From: Methanobacteriota archaeon
GTDB lineage: Archaea; Thermoplasmatota; Poseidoniia; Poseidoniales; Poseidoniaceae
DNA length: 32,926 bases
Reading direction: 5' to 3'
Assembly: GCA_949514915.1 (NCBI GenBank)
Contig: CATFLP010000032.1
Coordinates: 1 to 32,926 of the forward strand
Of this stretch, positions 1-8,004 are shown piece by piece. Numbering within the stretch: position 1 is the first letter of the stretch; each line of letters opens with the position of its first letter. The notes beneath the pieces were generated by a model. It was not told the DNA's origin. It searched no databases and saw nothing but the letters and a program-made list of their open reading frames with translations. The position numbers were made by a program, and so were the translations under genes.

Positions 1-200
1 GGTGGACCGCCTGGACTCCTTCCTGGTGGACCGCCTGGACTCCTTCCTGGTGGACCGCCTGGACTCCTTCCTGGTGGACCGCCTCTTCTTGGAGGACCGC
101 CGGGACCTCTTCCTGGTGGACCGCCTCTTCCTGGTGGACCGCCTCTTCCTGGTGGACCGCCTCTTCCTGGTGGACCGCCTCTTCTTGGAGGGCCTCTAGG
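1..200 (-). repeat. In-frame tandem repeat coding for PPGRGG / PPGRSPGG units
   Basis: Imperfect 18- and 24-base units rich in G and C repeat about nine times and keep the minus-strand frame of the zinc-ribbon gene. The three leftmost units are identical 24-mers coding PPGRSPGG. Those further right mostly code PPGRGG, with a few Arg-Arg variants. Base composition is far richer in GC than the surroundings because of the Pro/Gly/Arg codons. The array is cut by the window edge, so its full length is unknown. Confidence 0.9.
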
Positions 201-1190
201 TGCTTCTTCTTCCTCTTCTTCTTCTTCTTCAAAGATTGCCCCACAACTTTGACAAGAAGTATCTGAAGCCTTTACTAATTCTCCACATGCTTCACAAGCA
301 AAAGTTTCTTCTTCTTCTTCATCAATATTTTCTCCAAATACCTTGTTTACTGAACCATCCCTACTTTTAAATAAAACAATATTTGAACTCATTTCAAAAC
401 CTTTTAATGCTAATTCTGTATCTATTTGTCTCTTAAATGCATTAGCAAGATCCATTGGAGTGTCAAGTACACGTCCATCATCTATGAAAGTAATATTTAC
501 CTGTGCTACATCATCTACTATTTTTGATTGCGGAGATTCTACTGCTACTCCTCTTTTTCTAGCAACTCTTCTTACAGCCACTTCAGTCATTCTTCTTAGT
601 AGTGATGCATCTGGTAAATCTCCATCTTCACTTTCATCACCAATTGTTTGTTTAAGGAAATTAGATGCTGCTGATGTTTTCCCATCATTAGGCTTCAAAT
701 GTGATGGTAAATCAGAATTAACCTGTGAAAGTAAATTACTTGCTGTTTCATTCATTTGCAACCATTTATTCCTTTGCTCTTCTTTAATTTCCTTTTCTGC
801 AAGCATAATTCGTTCTACTAATTCATCTGTTGGACTAGATGATGGTGATTCTCCCATATTTGAAGTGATTGGAACAATCGTTGGCCCTGAATTTGTAGGT
901 ACTTGTGATAATGCTGGACCACCCATTAGATTCTTTTCATTTGGCATTGATTTAGATGCTATTTGAGACATTAATTCTTCAGAAATACTTGGTTTTTCAG
1001 AAGGGGAATCACTTCCTTGATTGAATGCTTGTGGAGTAACTACTCCAGAACCTGAAGATGTTGCAATTCCGCCTGATAATGATTCTTGAGGAACTCCAAA
1101 AGATGCTTTTGAAAGATTCTGCCTTGCACCGCATTCAGGACAAAATATGCTGTCATCAGGTACTTCTTCACCACAACTATCACAGAACAT
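1..1190 (-). CDS. Zinc-ribbon protein with Pro-Gly-Arg repeat tail, C-terminus beyond the window
   Basis: I do not recognise a named family. The frame is open from the ATG at 1190 to the window edge, giving 396 visible residues. An N-terminal zinc ribbon has Cys 3, 6, 17 and 20. A Ser/Pro-rich linker of about 100 residues follows, then a predicted alpha/beta region (about 185-290). A second zinc ribbon has Cys 299, 302, 313 and 316. After a run of glutamates (about 320-330) comes a tail built on PPGRGG and PPGRSPGG units that runs off the window. There is no signal peptide or membrane segment, so it is probably cytoplasmic. Tails rich in Arg and Gly often bind RNA or proteins; that role is inference here. 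The start is supported by an AGGTGG ribosome site six bases upstream and a TATA-like element near 1265. It diverges from hpnE. Confidence 0.8.
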   Translation of the reverse strand, partial: MFCDSCGEEVPDDSIFCPECGARQNLSKASFGVPQESLSGGIATSSGSGVVTPQAFNQGSDSPSEKPSISEELMSQIASKSMPNEKNLMGGPALSQVPTNSGPTIVPITSNMGESPSSSPTDELVERIMLAEKEIKEEQRNKWLQMNETASNLLSQVNSDLPSHLKPNDGKTSAASNFLKQTIGDESEDGDLPDASLLRRMTEVAVRRVARKRGVAVESPQSKIVDDVAQVNITFIDDGRVLDTPMDLANAFKRQIDTELALKGFEMSSNIVLFKSRDGSVNKVFGENIDEEEEETFACEACGELVKASDTSCQSCGAIFEEEEEEEEEAPRGPPRRGGPPGRGGPPGRGGPPGRGGPPGRGPGGPPRRGGPPGRSPGGPPGRSPGGPPGRSPGGP

Positions 1191-1264
1191 TAATGGCCAC
1201 CTACAACACTCCTAACAAAGAGTCATTCAAGAGGTTAACCCTTACACTTCGATTTCAAAGTATC

Positions 1265-1277
1265 TATTTATACAATA
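1265..1277. promoter_or_regulatory. Shared TATA-like element between two divergent genes
   Basis: The 136-base gap between the zinc-ribbon gene and hpnE holds one strong AT element. Read on the minus strand, 1272-1265 is TATAAATA, about 75 bases before the zinc-ribbon ATG. Read on the plus strand, TTTATACAAT (1268-1277) lies about 50 bases before the hpnE ATG. Archaeal transcription usually starts about 25 bases past the TATA box, so both leaders would be short. Assignment is by motif only. Confidence 0.45.
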
Positions 1278-1326
1278 TTGATTCTCACAAGAATGCTATA
1301 ACTAGATACTACACCAGAGGATACAT

Positions 1327-2760
1327 ATGAGGAATGCTATAGTTGTCGGAGGTGGGCTTGCAGGCATTACTGCTGCTCTAGCATTACAAGATTCTGGAGA
1401 ATGGAATGTGAAACTTTTCGAAGCAAGAAAACACCTCGGGGGGAGGGTTTCATCGATTCGAGATCCAGATACAGGGCTTGAATTAGATAATTGCCAGCAT
1501 GCATGTTTCAGAGTTTATGATCATTTTTTACAATTAATTGGAAGATGTAGTGCCGAGAAATCAATAAAATTCCAACAAAAAACTATGATTTCATTTACAA
1601 ATCCTAATTCAGGAGAAATTGGACATTTATATGATTCAAACCTAAAACCTCCAAATCACATGGCAAAAAGTCTACTTAAATTTCCGCATTTAAAATTTAA
1701 AGAAAAATTATCCATGCGTAAAGTGGTTAAAAAATTATCAAAAATGACAGAAGAAGAAAGAATGGATTTAGACGATATTTCTTTCGAAGATTGGTTGATT
1801 AGTAATGGACAATCACGAAATTCAATTGAAACTTTCTGGGGTTTTTTTGTACTTGCTGCCCTAAATATTTCTGCTAAAAAAGCAAGTGCTGCACAAGCTG
1901 CATTTCTATTTAGAAGAGGGCTTTTTGGAAAATTTGATGCATTTGATGTAGGAGGATTTTCACATCACCTTTCACATATATTTGAAAATGATTTTGAAAC
2001 TACACTAAAGGATATTGGAGTAGAAATTCATAAATCTACAAAAATCAACTCCCTAATATGGGAAAAAGGATCTTGTATAGGAGTCAATACATCTTCAAAT
2101 AATTTTAATGCTGATTTAATAATTATGGCAACACCGCACCATATTGCAAATAAACTCCTAAAAACTGGCAATGAATCTACAAAACATATATGTGAGAAAT
2201 TAGAGATGATGGAATATAATTCATTAATTGGAATCCATGGCCTATATTCAAAAAAATTTATTGATGATGATTTCCATTTTACAGCATTAGTTCATGAACC
2301 AATAATTCAAATTGTATTCAATAGAAATTTCGAATTGAATGAAAAAAGTAATTCAAATATTCATCAATGGTTAAGCGTACCTGTAAGCTATGCTGATCAA
2401 TTTCTGAATCTTTCTAATGATGATTTAGAAGAGGAATATAAAAAAATAATTAGCAAAGTTTGGCCAGAACACTTAAATTTTTTAGAAAAAGTAGTTATTG
2501 TAAAATCTCCAAAAGCAACATTCTCAACAAAAATAGGAAGTACGAAATATCGACTCGAACCAAATGAAAACGTCCCTGGATTAATTTTTTGTGGAGACTA
2601 TATCAACAATAATTGGCCATCTACAATGGAAGGTTCTGTTACAAGTGGTTTAATGGCTGCAGCAAGCGCACTCGAATTAAAAGATTGGAGAAATGATGAT
2701 TTATGGGACAATTGGCCAGAACCGCCTAGACGCGGAGATGAAAATTGGGGAAAATTCTGA
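1327..2760 (+). CDS. hpnE: Hydroxysqualene dehydroxylase (HpnE), FAD-dependent
   Basis: HpnE is the flavoenzyme that reduces hydroxysqualene to squalene, the last step of the HpnCDE route. The 477-residue protein opens with a dinucleotide-binding motif (G8, G10, G13), an acidic residue ending the second strand (E32) and the GGR motif (38-40). DNCQH at 54-58 matches the DN(G/C)QH signature that separates HpnE from phytoene desaturases. The C-terminal FAD-contact segment reads CGDYINNNWPSTMEGSVTSG, close to the GWPATMEGAV pattern of the family. A GAGG ribosome site precedes the ATG by six bases. hpnC follows after nine bases, so the genes are probably cotranscribed and coupled. The nearest alternative, a carotenoid desaturase, is less likely because of DNCQH and the two partner synthases next door. 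Confidence 0.85.
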   Translation: MRNAIVVGGGLAGITAALALQDSGEWNVKLFEARKHLGGRVSSIRDPDTGLELDNCQHACFRVYDHFLQLIGRCSAEKSIKFQQKTMISFTNPNSGEIGHLYDSNLKPPNHMAKSLLKFPHLKFKEKLSMRKVVKKLSKMTEEERMDLDDISFEDWLISNGQSRNSIETFWGFFVLAALNISAKKASAAQAAFLFRRGLFGKFDAFDVGGFSHHLSHIFENDFETTLKDIGVEIHKSTKINSLIWEKGSCIGVNTSSNNFNADLIIMATPHHIANKLLKTGNESTKHICEKLEMMEYNSLIGIHGLYSKKFIDDDFHFTALVHEPIIQIVFNRNFELNEKSNSNIHQWLSVPVSYADQFLNLSNDDLEEEYKKIISKVWPEHLNFLEKVVIVKSPKATFSTKIGSTKYRLEPNENVPGLIFCGDYINNNWPSTMEGSVTSGLMAAASALELKDWRNDDLWDNWPEPPRRGDENWGKF

Positions 2761-2769
2761 GGTTTAGAT

Positions 2770-3741
2770 ATGGGTAAATTTAATTGGGGAACACATGAAA
2801 TAAAATCTGAAAATGTAACATTAGCAGGTTATGATTCATTTAATGATTTGAAATCTGCACAAAAATATTGTACAAAAATAGCAAAAGCAAATTATGAAAA
2901 TTTTATTATTTCAAATTGGTTTACACCCAAAGATATTAAACAACACATACAAAATATCTACGCATTTTGTAGATATGGAGATGATTTAGGTGACGATTCT
3001 CCATTTCCTCCCTCTGAAAGATTATCATTACTAAATGAATGGATGAATGATTTAGAAAGAGCATATCACTCAGAAGAAAAACCATGGAGTGGCAATCCTA
3101 GACATCCGATTCTAATTGCAGTATCACATACTGCAAGTATCTTTCAGATCCCAATTACTCCATTCAAAAGACTTATTGAAGCATTCAAATTCGACCAAGA
3201 TAAAATTCGTTATAATAATTTTCAAGAATTAAAGAATTATTGTATTCATTCTGCTGACCCAGTAGGGCATTTATTTCTTTACATATATGGACATAAAAGT
3301 GAAGATTTACAAAAAATAAGCGATTTTACCTGTACTGCACTACAACTCGCAAATCATTGGCAAGATGTTAGTCGTGATTTAGATCAAGATAGAATTTACA
3401 TGCCTATTGATGAAATGGAAAAATTCAATTATTCGCTTAAAGATTATCAAAAACGCACTGTTAATGATGAATGGCGTGCACTAATGAGATTTCAAGTTGA
3501 TCGTACTCGTGATTTATTTGAAAAAGGAACTGAATTATGGGGCAAAGTAGATTCAAGATTAGCTGTGGATTTACGTATGTTTACAATGGGTGGTTTGGCT
3601 GTATTAGACGCAATAGAGAAACAAGGTTACGATACTTGGAATAAAAGACCTAAAATAAGTAAATTAAAACAAATACGTATGTTAATGGCCTCTCGTAAAC
3701 TTTGGAAGGAAGCACACAAAAAGGGTAAGGGTATGGGATAA
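2770..3741 (+). CDS. hpnC: Hydroxysqualene synthase (HpnC)
   Basis: HpnC is a trans-prenyltransferase-fold enzyme that converts presqualene diphosphate to hydroxysqualene. The 323-residue protein shows the first Asp-rich motif DDLGD at 71-75 within YAFCRYGDDLGDD. The second motif lies at 194-208, reading NHWQDVSRDLDQDR, followed by IYMP. The aromatic-Gln-Asp pattern (HWQDV) in the second motif is typical of HpnC, while HpnD and phytoene synthases have NxLRDxxED. Length is slightly above the family's usual 270-300. It sits between hpnE (nine bases) and hpnD (33 bases), so substrate and product are handled by its neighbours. Assignment as the HpnC half of the pair rather than a second phytoene synthase rests on motif 2 and context. 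Confidence 0.83.
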   Translation: MGKFNWGTHEIKSENVTLAGYDSFNDLKSAQKYCTKIAKANYENFIISNWFTPKDIKQHIQNIYAFCRYGDDLGDDSPFPPSERLSLLNEWMNDLERAYHSEEKPWSGNPRHPILIAVSHTASIFQIPITPFKRLIEAFKFDQDKIRYNNFQELKNYCIHSADPVGHLFLYIYGHKSEDLQKISDFTCTALQLANHWQDVSRDLDQDRIYMPIDEMEKFNYSLKDYQKRTVNDEWRALMRFQVDRTRDLFEKGTELWGKVDSRLAVDLRMFTMGGLAVLDAIEKQGYDTWNKRPKISKLKQIRMLMASRKLWKEAHKKGKGMG

Positions 3742-3774
3742 TACTGTACGGACTAAATTGATGGGGAGAATTAG

Positions 3775-5004
3775 ATGGCTGGCGACATGGGAATAGGGAA
3801 TATTTTTAATAAAAAAAATTCATTAAAACAAAGACCTACACTTACAACAGATTCTGCATTAAAAGCACTTCGTGCTGCAGTCGTTTTAACAAAAGATGCT
3901 GTTAATGCAGTATCTGTAACTGCAATGGATGCACTTAGAGAAGCATTAGCATTAATTAATATTAGAAATGAAACTGAGTTGATTGATCCATTTATGCACC
4001 TTGAAGCACCTATTTGGGAACATAAACCTCCTAAAGAGCTCATTGAAAAGGCATACGATTTTTGTGAAGAGTTAACTGTTCGAGAGGCTGGTAATTTCTA
4101 TCACTCTTTCAAGTATCTCCCAGAAGAACAAAGAAGAGCTATGTGCGCAGCTTATGCATTTTGTAGAAGAGCAGACGATATAGCAGACGGAGATTGGCAA
4201 GATAAATTTCCTGGCGGACTTGGTATTGATGACCCAGAAGCAAAAAATTATAGAGAAAATGTAGAAAAGTTAGTTGGTAAAAAAGCTATTCTAGATGATG
4301 AATTACATAAGGATAAAATGGCACAACTATTCTTTTTCCGTAAAAAATTATCAACGTGTTATAATGATTTATGGAGTACAGATCCTGTATTTTTAGCTTT
4401 GAAAGACACAATAGAAGAATATGGGATTCAAAGAGCTTATTTTGATGATTTAATTTCTGGAATGGAAGATGATCTTTACACAAATAGGTATTCTAATTTT
4501 GATGAATTATACCTATACTGCTATCGTGTTGCATCTGTAGTTGGAATGATTTGTATTGAAATCTATGGATATGATGACCCAAGAGCAAGAGAATATGCGG
4601 AGAGTTGGGGAATATTTATGCAACTGACAAATGTACTAAGAGACATTGGAGAAGATATCAATAGAGATAGAGTATATCTCCCTGGAGATGAATTAAATGC
4701 TCTAGGCATTAATATTGAATCATTAAATGGTGAGGTACGTAGACACCAAGACTGGGAAGGTTATGTTTTTGAATATGCACAACGAGCTAAATCTTACCTA
4801 AAAGATGCAAAAAAATTGCTTCCATTGTTACCTAAGAGAACAAGATATTCACCAGCAGCAATGATGGCATTTTATGAATCAATATTAAAAGAGATAATTA
4901 GAAGGCAAGGAGATGTTTTCAGTTCAAGAGTTAGCCTAAATAAAGTTCAAAAAATATGGTTAGCAGCAACAGTCTACTTACGTCATAGATTTATGCCTTG
5001 GTAA
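3775..5004 (+). CDS. hpnD: Presqualene diphosphate synthase (HpnD) with N-terminal extension
   Basis: HpnD condenses two farnesyl diphosphates into presqualene diphosphate. The Asp-rich motifs are clear: DDIAD at 134-138 (in YAFCRRADDIADGD) and NVLRDIGEDINRDR at 286-299 followed by VYLP. These are the canonical squalene/phytoene synthase metal-binding motifs. The protein is 409 residues, against about 280 for usual HpnD. The extra length is mostly an N-terminal segment of about 85 residues, partly Ala-rich and helix-like (about 25-62), before the catalytic fold begins near residue 92. The segment lacks a convincing signal peptide. The ATG follows a GGGGAG ribosome site. A later start is unlikely because the reading is open and the ribosome site is strong. 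A phytoene synthase remains possible but fits the hpnE/hpnC context less well. Confidence 0.82.
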   Translation: MAGDMGIGNIFNKKNSLKQRPTLTTDSALKALRAAVVLTKDAVNAVSVTAMDALREALALINIRNETELIDPFMHLEAPIWEHKPPKELIEKAYDFCEELTVREAGNFYHSFKYLPEEQRRAMCAAYAFCRRADDIADGDWQDKFPGGLGIDDPEAKNYRENVEKLVGKKAILDDELHKDKMAQLFFFRKKLSTCYNDLWSTDPVFLALKDTIEEYGIQRAYFDDLISGMEDDLYTNRYSNFDELYLYCYRVASVVGMICIEIYGYDDPRAREYAESWGIFMQLTNVLRDIGEDINRDRVYLPGDELNALGINIESLNGEVRRHQDWEGYVFEYAQRAKSYLKDAKKLLPLLPKRTRYSPAAMMAFYESILKEIIRRQGDVFSSRVSLNKVQKIWLAATVYLRHRFMPW

Positions 5005-5042
5005 TACAAAGGCATCAAATAATATTGAACTGTTTGCAAATC

Positions 5043-7955
5043 ATGGCCAAGATGGTTAAGCGGTTTGAAAGGCTTATGCCATTTAAAATCAAAGATGTAC
5101 TTTTAGTATCTAGTTCCTATGACCACTATGTTCTTGCTGAAGATGGACTATTAACTGAATTAATGACTGATGAATTCGCCCAATTAAATCTATCTCATGC
5201 ACCAAGAATAATACATGCAAACAATGCCGAAGAAGCACTAAATTTGATGCAAAAATGGAGATTTGATCTTATTATCACCATGATAAGAGTAGGTAATATG
5301 AGTGCTCAAGAATTTGGGAAAAATGCTAAAGAGATTCTGCCAGAAACGGAGGTAATACTATTAGCACACAATACTAGAGAATTAGCATCAATAAATACAT
5401 CTGAATACATAGATCGTATCTTTGTGTGGTCTGGTAATTCTCAACTAATGGTTGCCATTATAAAATTAGTAGAAGATGAAAGAAATCTTGCTCATGACAT
5501 AAGAATTGGAAATATTCCCGTACTTCTTTTGGTAGAGGATTCAAGAAGGTTTTTTTCATCTTATCTACCTAAATTATATCGAGAAATTTTAACTCAGACA
5601 AGAAGTGGTATTGGAGAAGGCTTGAGTTTAAAGCAAACTATGATGAGACTTAGAGGAAGAACAAAAATATTACACGCCACCAATATGGAAGATGCAATTG
5701 CTTATGTTGAATCATATGGGCTTAATTTGATTGGTTTGATTACAGATGCTGGTTTCCCAGCAATGAATAGGAAAGATATGCAAGCTGGATTATCATTAAT
5801 TAAAAGAGTTCGTGAAAGATTCCCAAATCTACCAATTCTTATGCAATCAACTGAAAAGGATAATCGAGAACCTGCTATAGCGCTAGGTGCAGAGTTCTTA
5901 CACAAATTTAATCCAAATTTACTTTCCGAATTACATAATTACTTACAATACAAATTAGGTTTCGGAGATTTTATTTTCAGGTTACCAGATAAAACTGAAA
6001 TTGGTAGGGCAAGTACTATTGAAGAATTAGTAATTAAGTTAAGAGAAATGTCATCTGAATCTGTTAAATTCCATGCATTAAATAATAATTTTTCACATTG
6101 GTTACATACCAGAGGAGAATTTGATTTAGCCGATGAAATAAGGCCACTAACCTTAAACGATTTCAATAATCCAAATGAAATTCAAGAATTTCTTGCAAAT
6201 ACAATTGAAAACCATTTAGTTAAATCACAAAGAAGTTCTGTATCAAATTATATAGGAAAATTAGATTTTAGAAGAAGGTTTCAAAGATATGGTTCTGGTT
6301 CTTTAGGGGGAAAAGGGAGAGGTTTAGCTTTTTTTTCAATGCAACTTGAAGACATGGATTTTGGTGTAAATATCCCTAATGTGAAAATCGATGTACCACA
6401 AACAGTAGTACTAGGAACTGATATTTTTGATAAATTTGTAGATGAAAATAATTTACATAATTTAACCTCAAAAGAAATTACAGATTTAGAAGTATCAAAT
6501 AAATTTCTTTCTGGAAAATTTGATAAAAATATAAGAGCGGAATTAAAAAACCTATCATTACAATTAAATCAGCCATTAGCAATAAGGTCATCTAGTCGAC
6601 TTGAAGATGCACTACACCAACCATTTGCTGGTGTATACAAAACCTATTTCTTAGCAAATGACCATCCTGATGAATCAATAAGGTTTGAACAATTAATAAA
6701 TTCTATAAAATTAGTATATGCTTCAACATATTCTGAAAGTGCAAAATCATTTATCAGAGCTACTCAACACTCGATTGAAGAAGAAAGTATGGCAGTGGTG
6801 ATTCAACCACTGATTGGAAGAAAACATGAAAATCGATTTTATCCAACTTTAGCAGGTGTTGCAAGAAGTTTCAATTATTATCCCGTTGGATCAATGGAAC
6901 CAAATGAAGGTATTGCAGCTGCAGGATTAGGTTTGGGAAAAACAGTTGCCGGAGGTGAAAAATGTGTTAGATTTTCACCATATAGGCCGAAAAGAGTTTA
7001 TCAATTTGCAGATATAGAATCCACACTAAAAAGTGCACAAAGGCAGTTTTGGGCATTAAAGATGGACAAATCCTCTGAAATGCCAACAATTAATCCAGAA
7101 TATAATCTACTAAAATTAGATTTAGAATTTGCTGAAAAGGATAAAGAAATCTCAGAAATAGCTTCAACATGGGATTCTCAAAACAATAGAATATGGGATG
7201 GAATTGGTAGAAAGGGACCAAGATTGATTACATTAAGTGGTTATCTAAAAAGAAGTTCATTTCCATTATGCGAAATACTTCAACAAATTTTACAAAAATG
7301 TGAAGAAATGTTAGCCTGCCCTGTTGAAATAGAATTCGCATTGATTGACAATGATGATATGAAAGAATTTAATTTACTTCAATTAAGGCCATTAGTAAGT
7401 GAATCGACAGAAGTAGAGGTTGAATTTGAGGAATCAATGTTATCAAATGCACTTGCTCACAGTAGTGTATCATTAGGAAATGGAGTTGTTGATGAAATAA
7501 AAGACATAATTTATGTGGACCCTAAGAAGTTAGATAGGCAAAAGTCGGTTGAAATTGCAAATTCTATTTCTCGTATTAATGCATCAATGACAAAGGAAAA
7601 TAGGACCTATCTACTTATTGGTCCTGGAAGATGGGGCTCCTCTGATAATCTATTAGGTATACCTGTAAAATGGAGTCAAATTTCAGGAGCAAGGACCATC
7701 ATTGAATGTGAACTTGCTGACATTAGTGTTGACCCAAGTCAAGGAACTCATTTCTTTCAAAATATTGTTTCTTTCAACGTAGGTTACCTAACAATTAGAA
7801 ATTCTGAACCTGGAACTATTGATTGGAGTTGGCTTGAAAAACAAAAATGTATATTTGAAGATGGGCCCATAAAACATGTACGTATTAACAAACCATTGAA
7901 GGTGTTGCTTGATGGCAGAAATGGTCGCGCAGCAGTATTAAAGCCCAAAAAATAA
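5043..7955 (+). CDS. Two receiver-like domains fused to a PEP-synthase-type ATP-grasp domain
   Basis: This 970-residue protein belongs to a poorly characterised group annotated as PEP/pyruvate-binding or PEP synthase-like. Residues about 15-140 resemble a response-regulator receiver but have Thr-Met where the phosphoacceptor Asp should be. A second receiver-like domain (about 157-305) keeps the acidic pair E165-D166, a likely acceptor D235 in ITDAGFP and K288. After a linker, the PEP-synthase/PPDK ATP-grasp domain shows GSLGGKGRG (about 418-426), RSSSRLED (515-522) and QLRPL (780-784). The phosphohistidine swivel and PEP-barrel domains of true PEP synthase are absent. A C-terminal segment with GPGRWGSSDN (about 860-869) takes their place. 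It follows hpnD by 38 bases. The frame is open from a TTG at 4998, but the ATG at 5043 (or 5052) is preferred. Possible role: a signal-controlled phosphotransferase; substrate unknown. Confidence 0.75.
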   Translation: MAKMVKRFERLMPFKIKDVLLVSSSYDHYVLAEDGLLTELMTDEFAQLNLSHAPRIIHANNAEEALNLMQKWRFDLIITMIRVGNMSAQEFGKNAKEILPETEVILLAHNTRELASINTSEYIDRIFVWSGNSQLMVAIIKLVEDERNLAHDIRIGNIPVLLLVEDSRRFFSSYLPKLYREILTQTRSGIGEGLSLKQTMMRLRGRTKILHATNMEDAIAYVESYGLNLIGLITDAGFPAMNRKDMQAGLSLIKRVRERFPNLPILMQSTEKDNREPAIALGAEFLHKFNPNLLSELHNYLQYKLGFGDFIFRLPDKTEIGRASTIEELVIKLREMSSESVKFHALNNNFSHWLHTRGEFDLADEIRPLTLNDFNNPNEIQEFLANTIENHLVKSQRSSVSNYIGKLDFRRRFQRYGSGSLGGKGRGLAFFSMQLEDMDFGVNIPNVKIDVPQTVVLGTDIFDKFVDENNLHNLTSKEITDLEVSNKFLSGKFDKNIRAELKNLSLQLNQPLAIRSSSRLEDALHQPFAGVYKTYFLANDHPDESIRFEQLINSIKLVYASTYSESAKSFIRATQHSIEEESMAVVIQPLIGRKHENRFYPTLAGVARSFNYYPVGSMEPNEGIAAAGLGLGKTVAGGEKCVRFSPYRPKRVYQFADIESTLKSAQRQFWALKMDKSSEMPTINPEYNLLKLDLEFAEKDKEISEIASTWDSQNNRIWDGIGRKGPRLITLSGYLKRSSFPLCEILQQILQKCEEMLACPVEIEFALIDNDDMKEFNLLQLRPLVSESTEVEVEFEESMLSNALAHSSVSLGNGVVDEIKDIIYVDPKKLDRQKSVEIANSISRINASMTKENRTYLLIGPGRWGSSDNLLGIPVKWSQISGARTIIECELADISVDPSQGTHFFQNIVSFNVGYLTIRNSEPGTIDWSWLEKQKCIFEDGPIKHVRINKPLKVLLDGRNGRAAVLKPKK

Positions 7956-8004
7956 GCATAGTATTGAAAACTAATGCACTAAGCCGAGATTAGGAGGACA
8001 AGGT

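Noticed and set aside
2-199. Plus-strand frame of DRLDSFLV-type repeats
   Set aside because: It is the mirror of the PPGRGG repeat on the minus strand. Any frame through a repeat with no stops stays open.
1-200. Possible CRISPR array or minisatellite of non-coding type
   Set aside because: Units are adjacent without spacers and keep the reading frame of the zinc-ribbon gene. The same holds for the 18-base units at 32836-32925.
343-966. A 207-codon plus-strand open frame
   Set aside because: It runs antisense to the zinc-ribbon gene, whose minus-strand frame has two zinc ribbons, a ribosome site and a TATA element. The plus-strand translation has no recognisable motif.
4998-5042. TTG start for the receiver/PEP-synthase-like gene overlapping hpnD
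   Set aside because: It adds 15 residues of no visible structure; ATG codons at 5043 and 5052 fit better just before the first receiver strand.
5043-7955. Genuine phosphoenolpyruvate synthase
   Set aside because: The phosphohistidine swivel motif (TGGxxSHxA type) and the PEP-binding barrel are not found; only the ATP-grasp part is shared.
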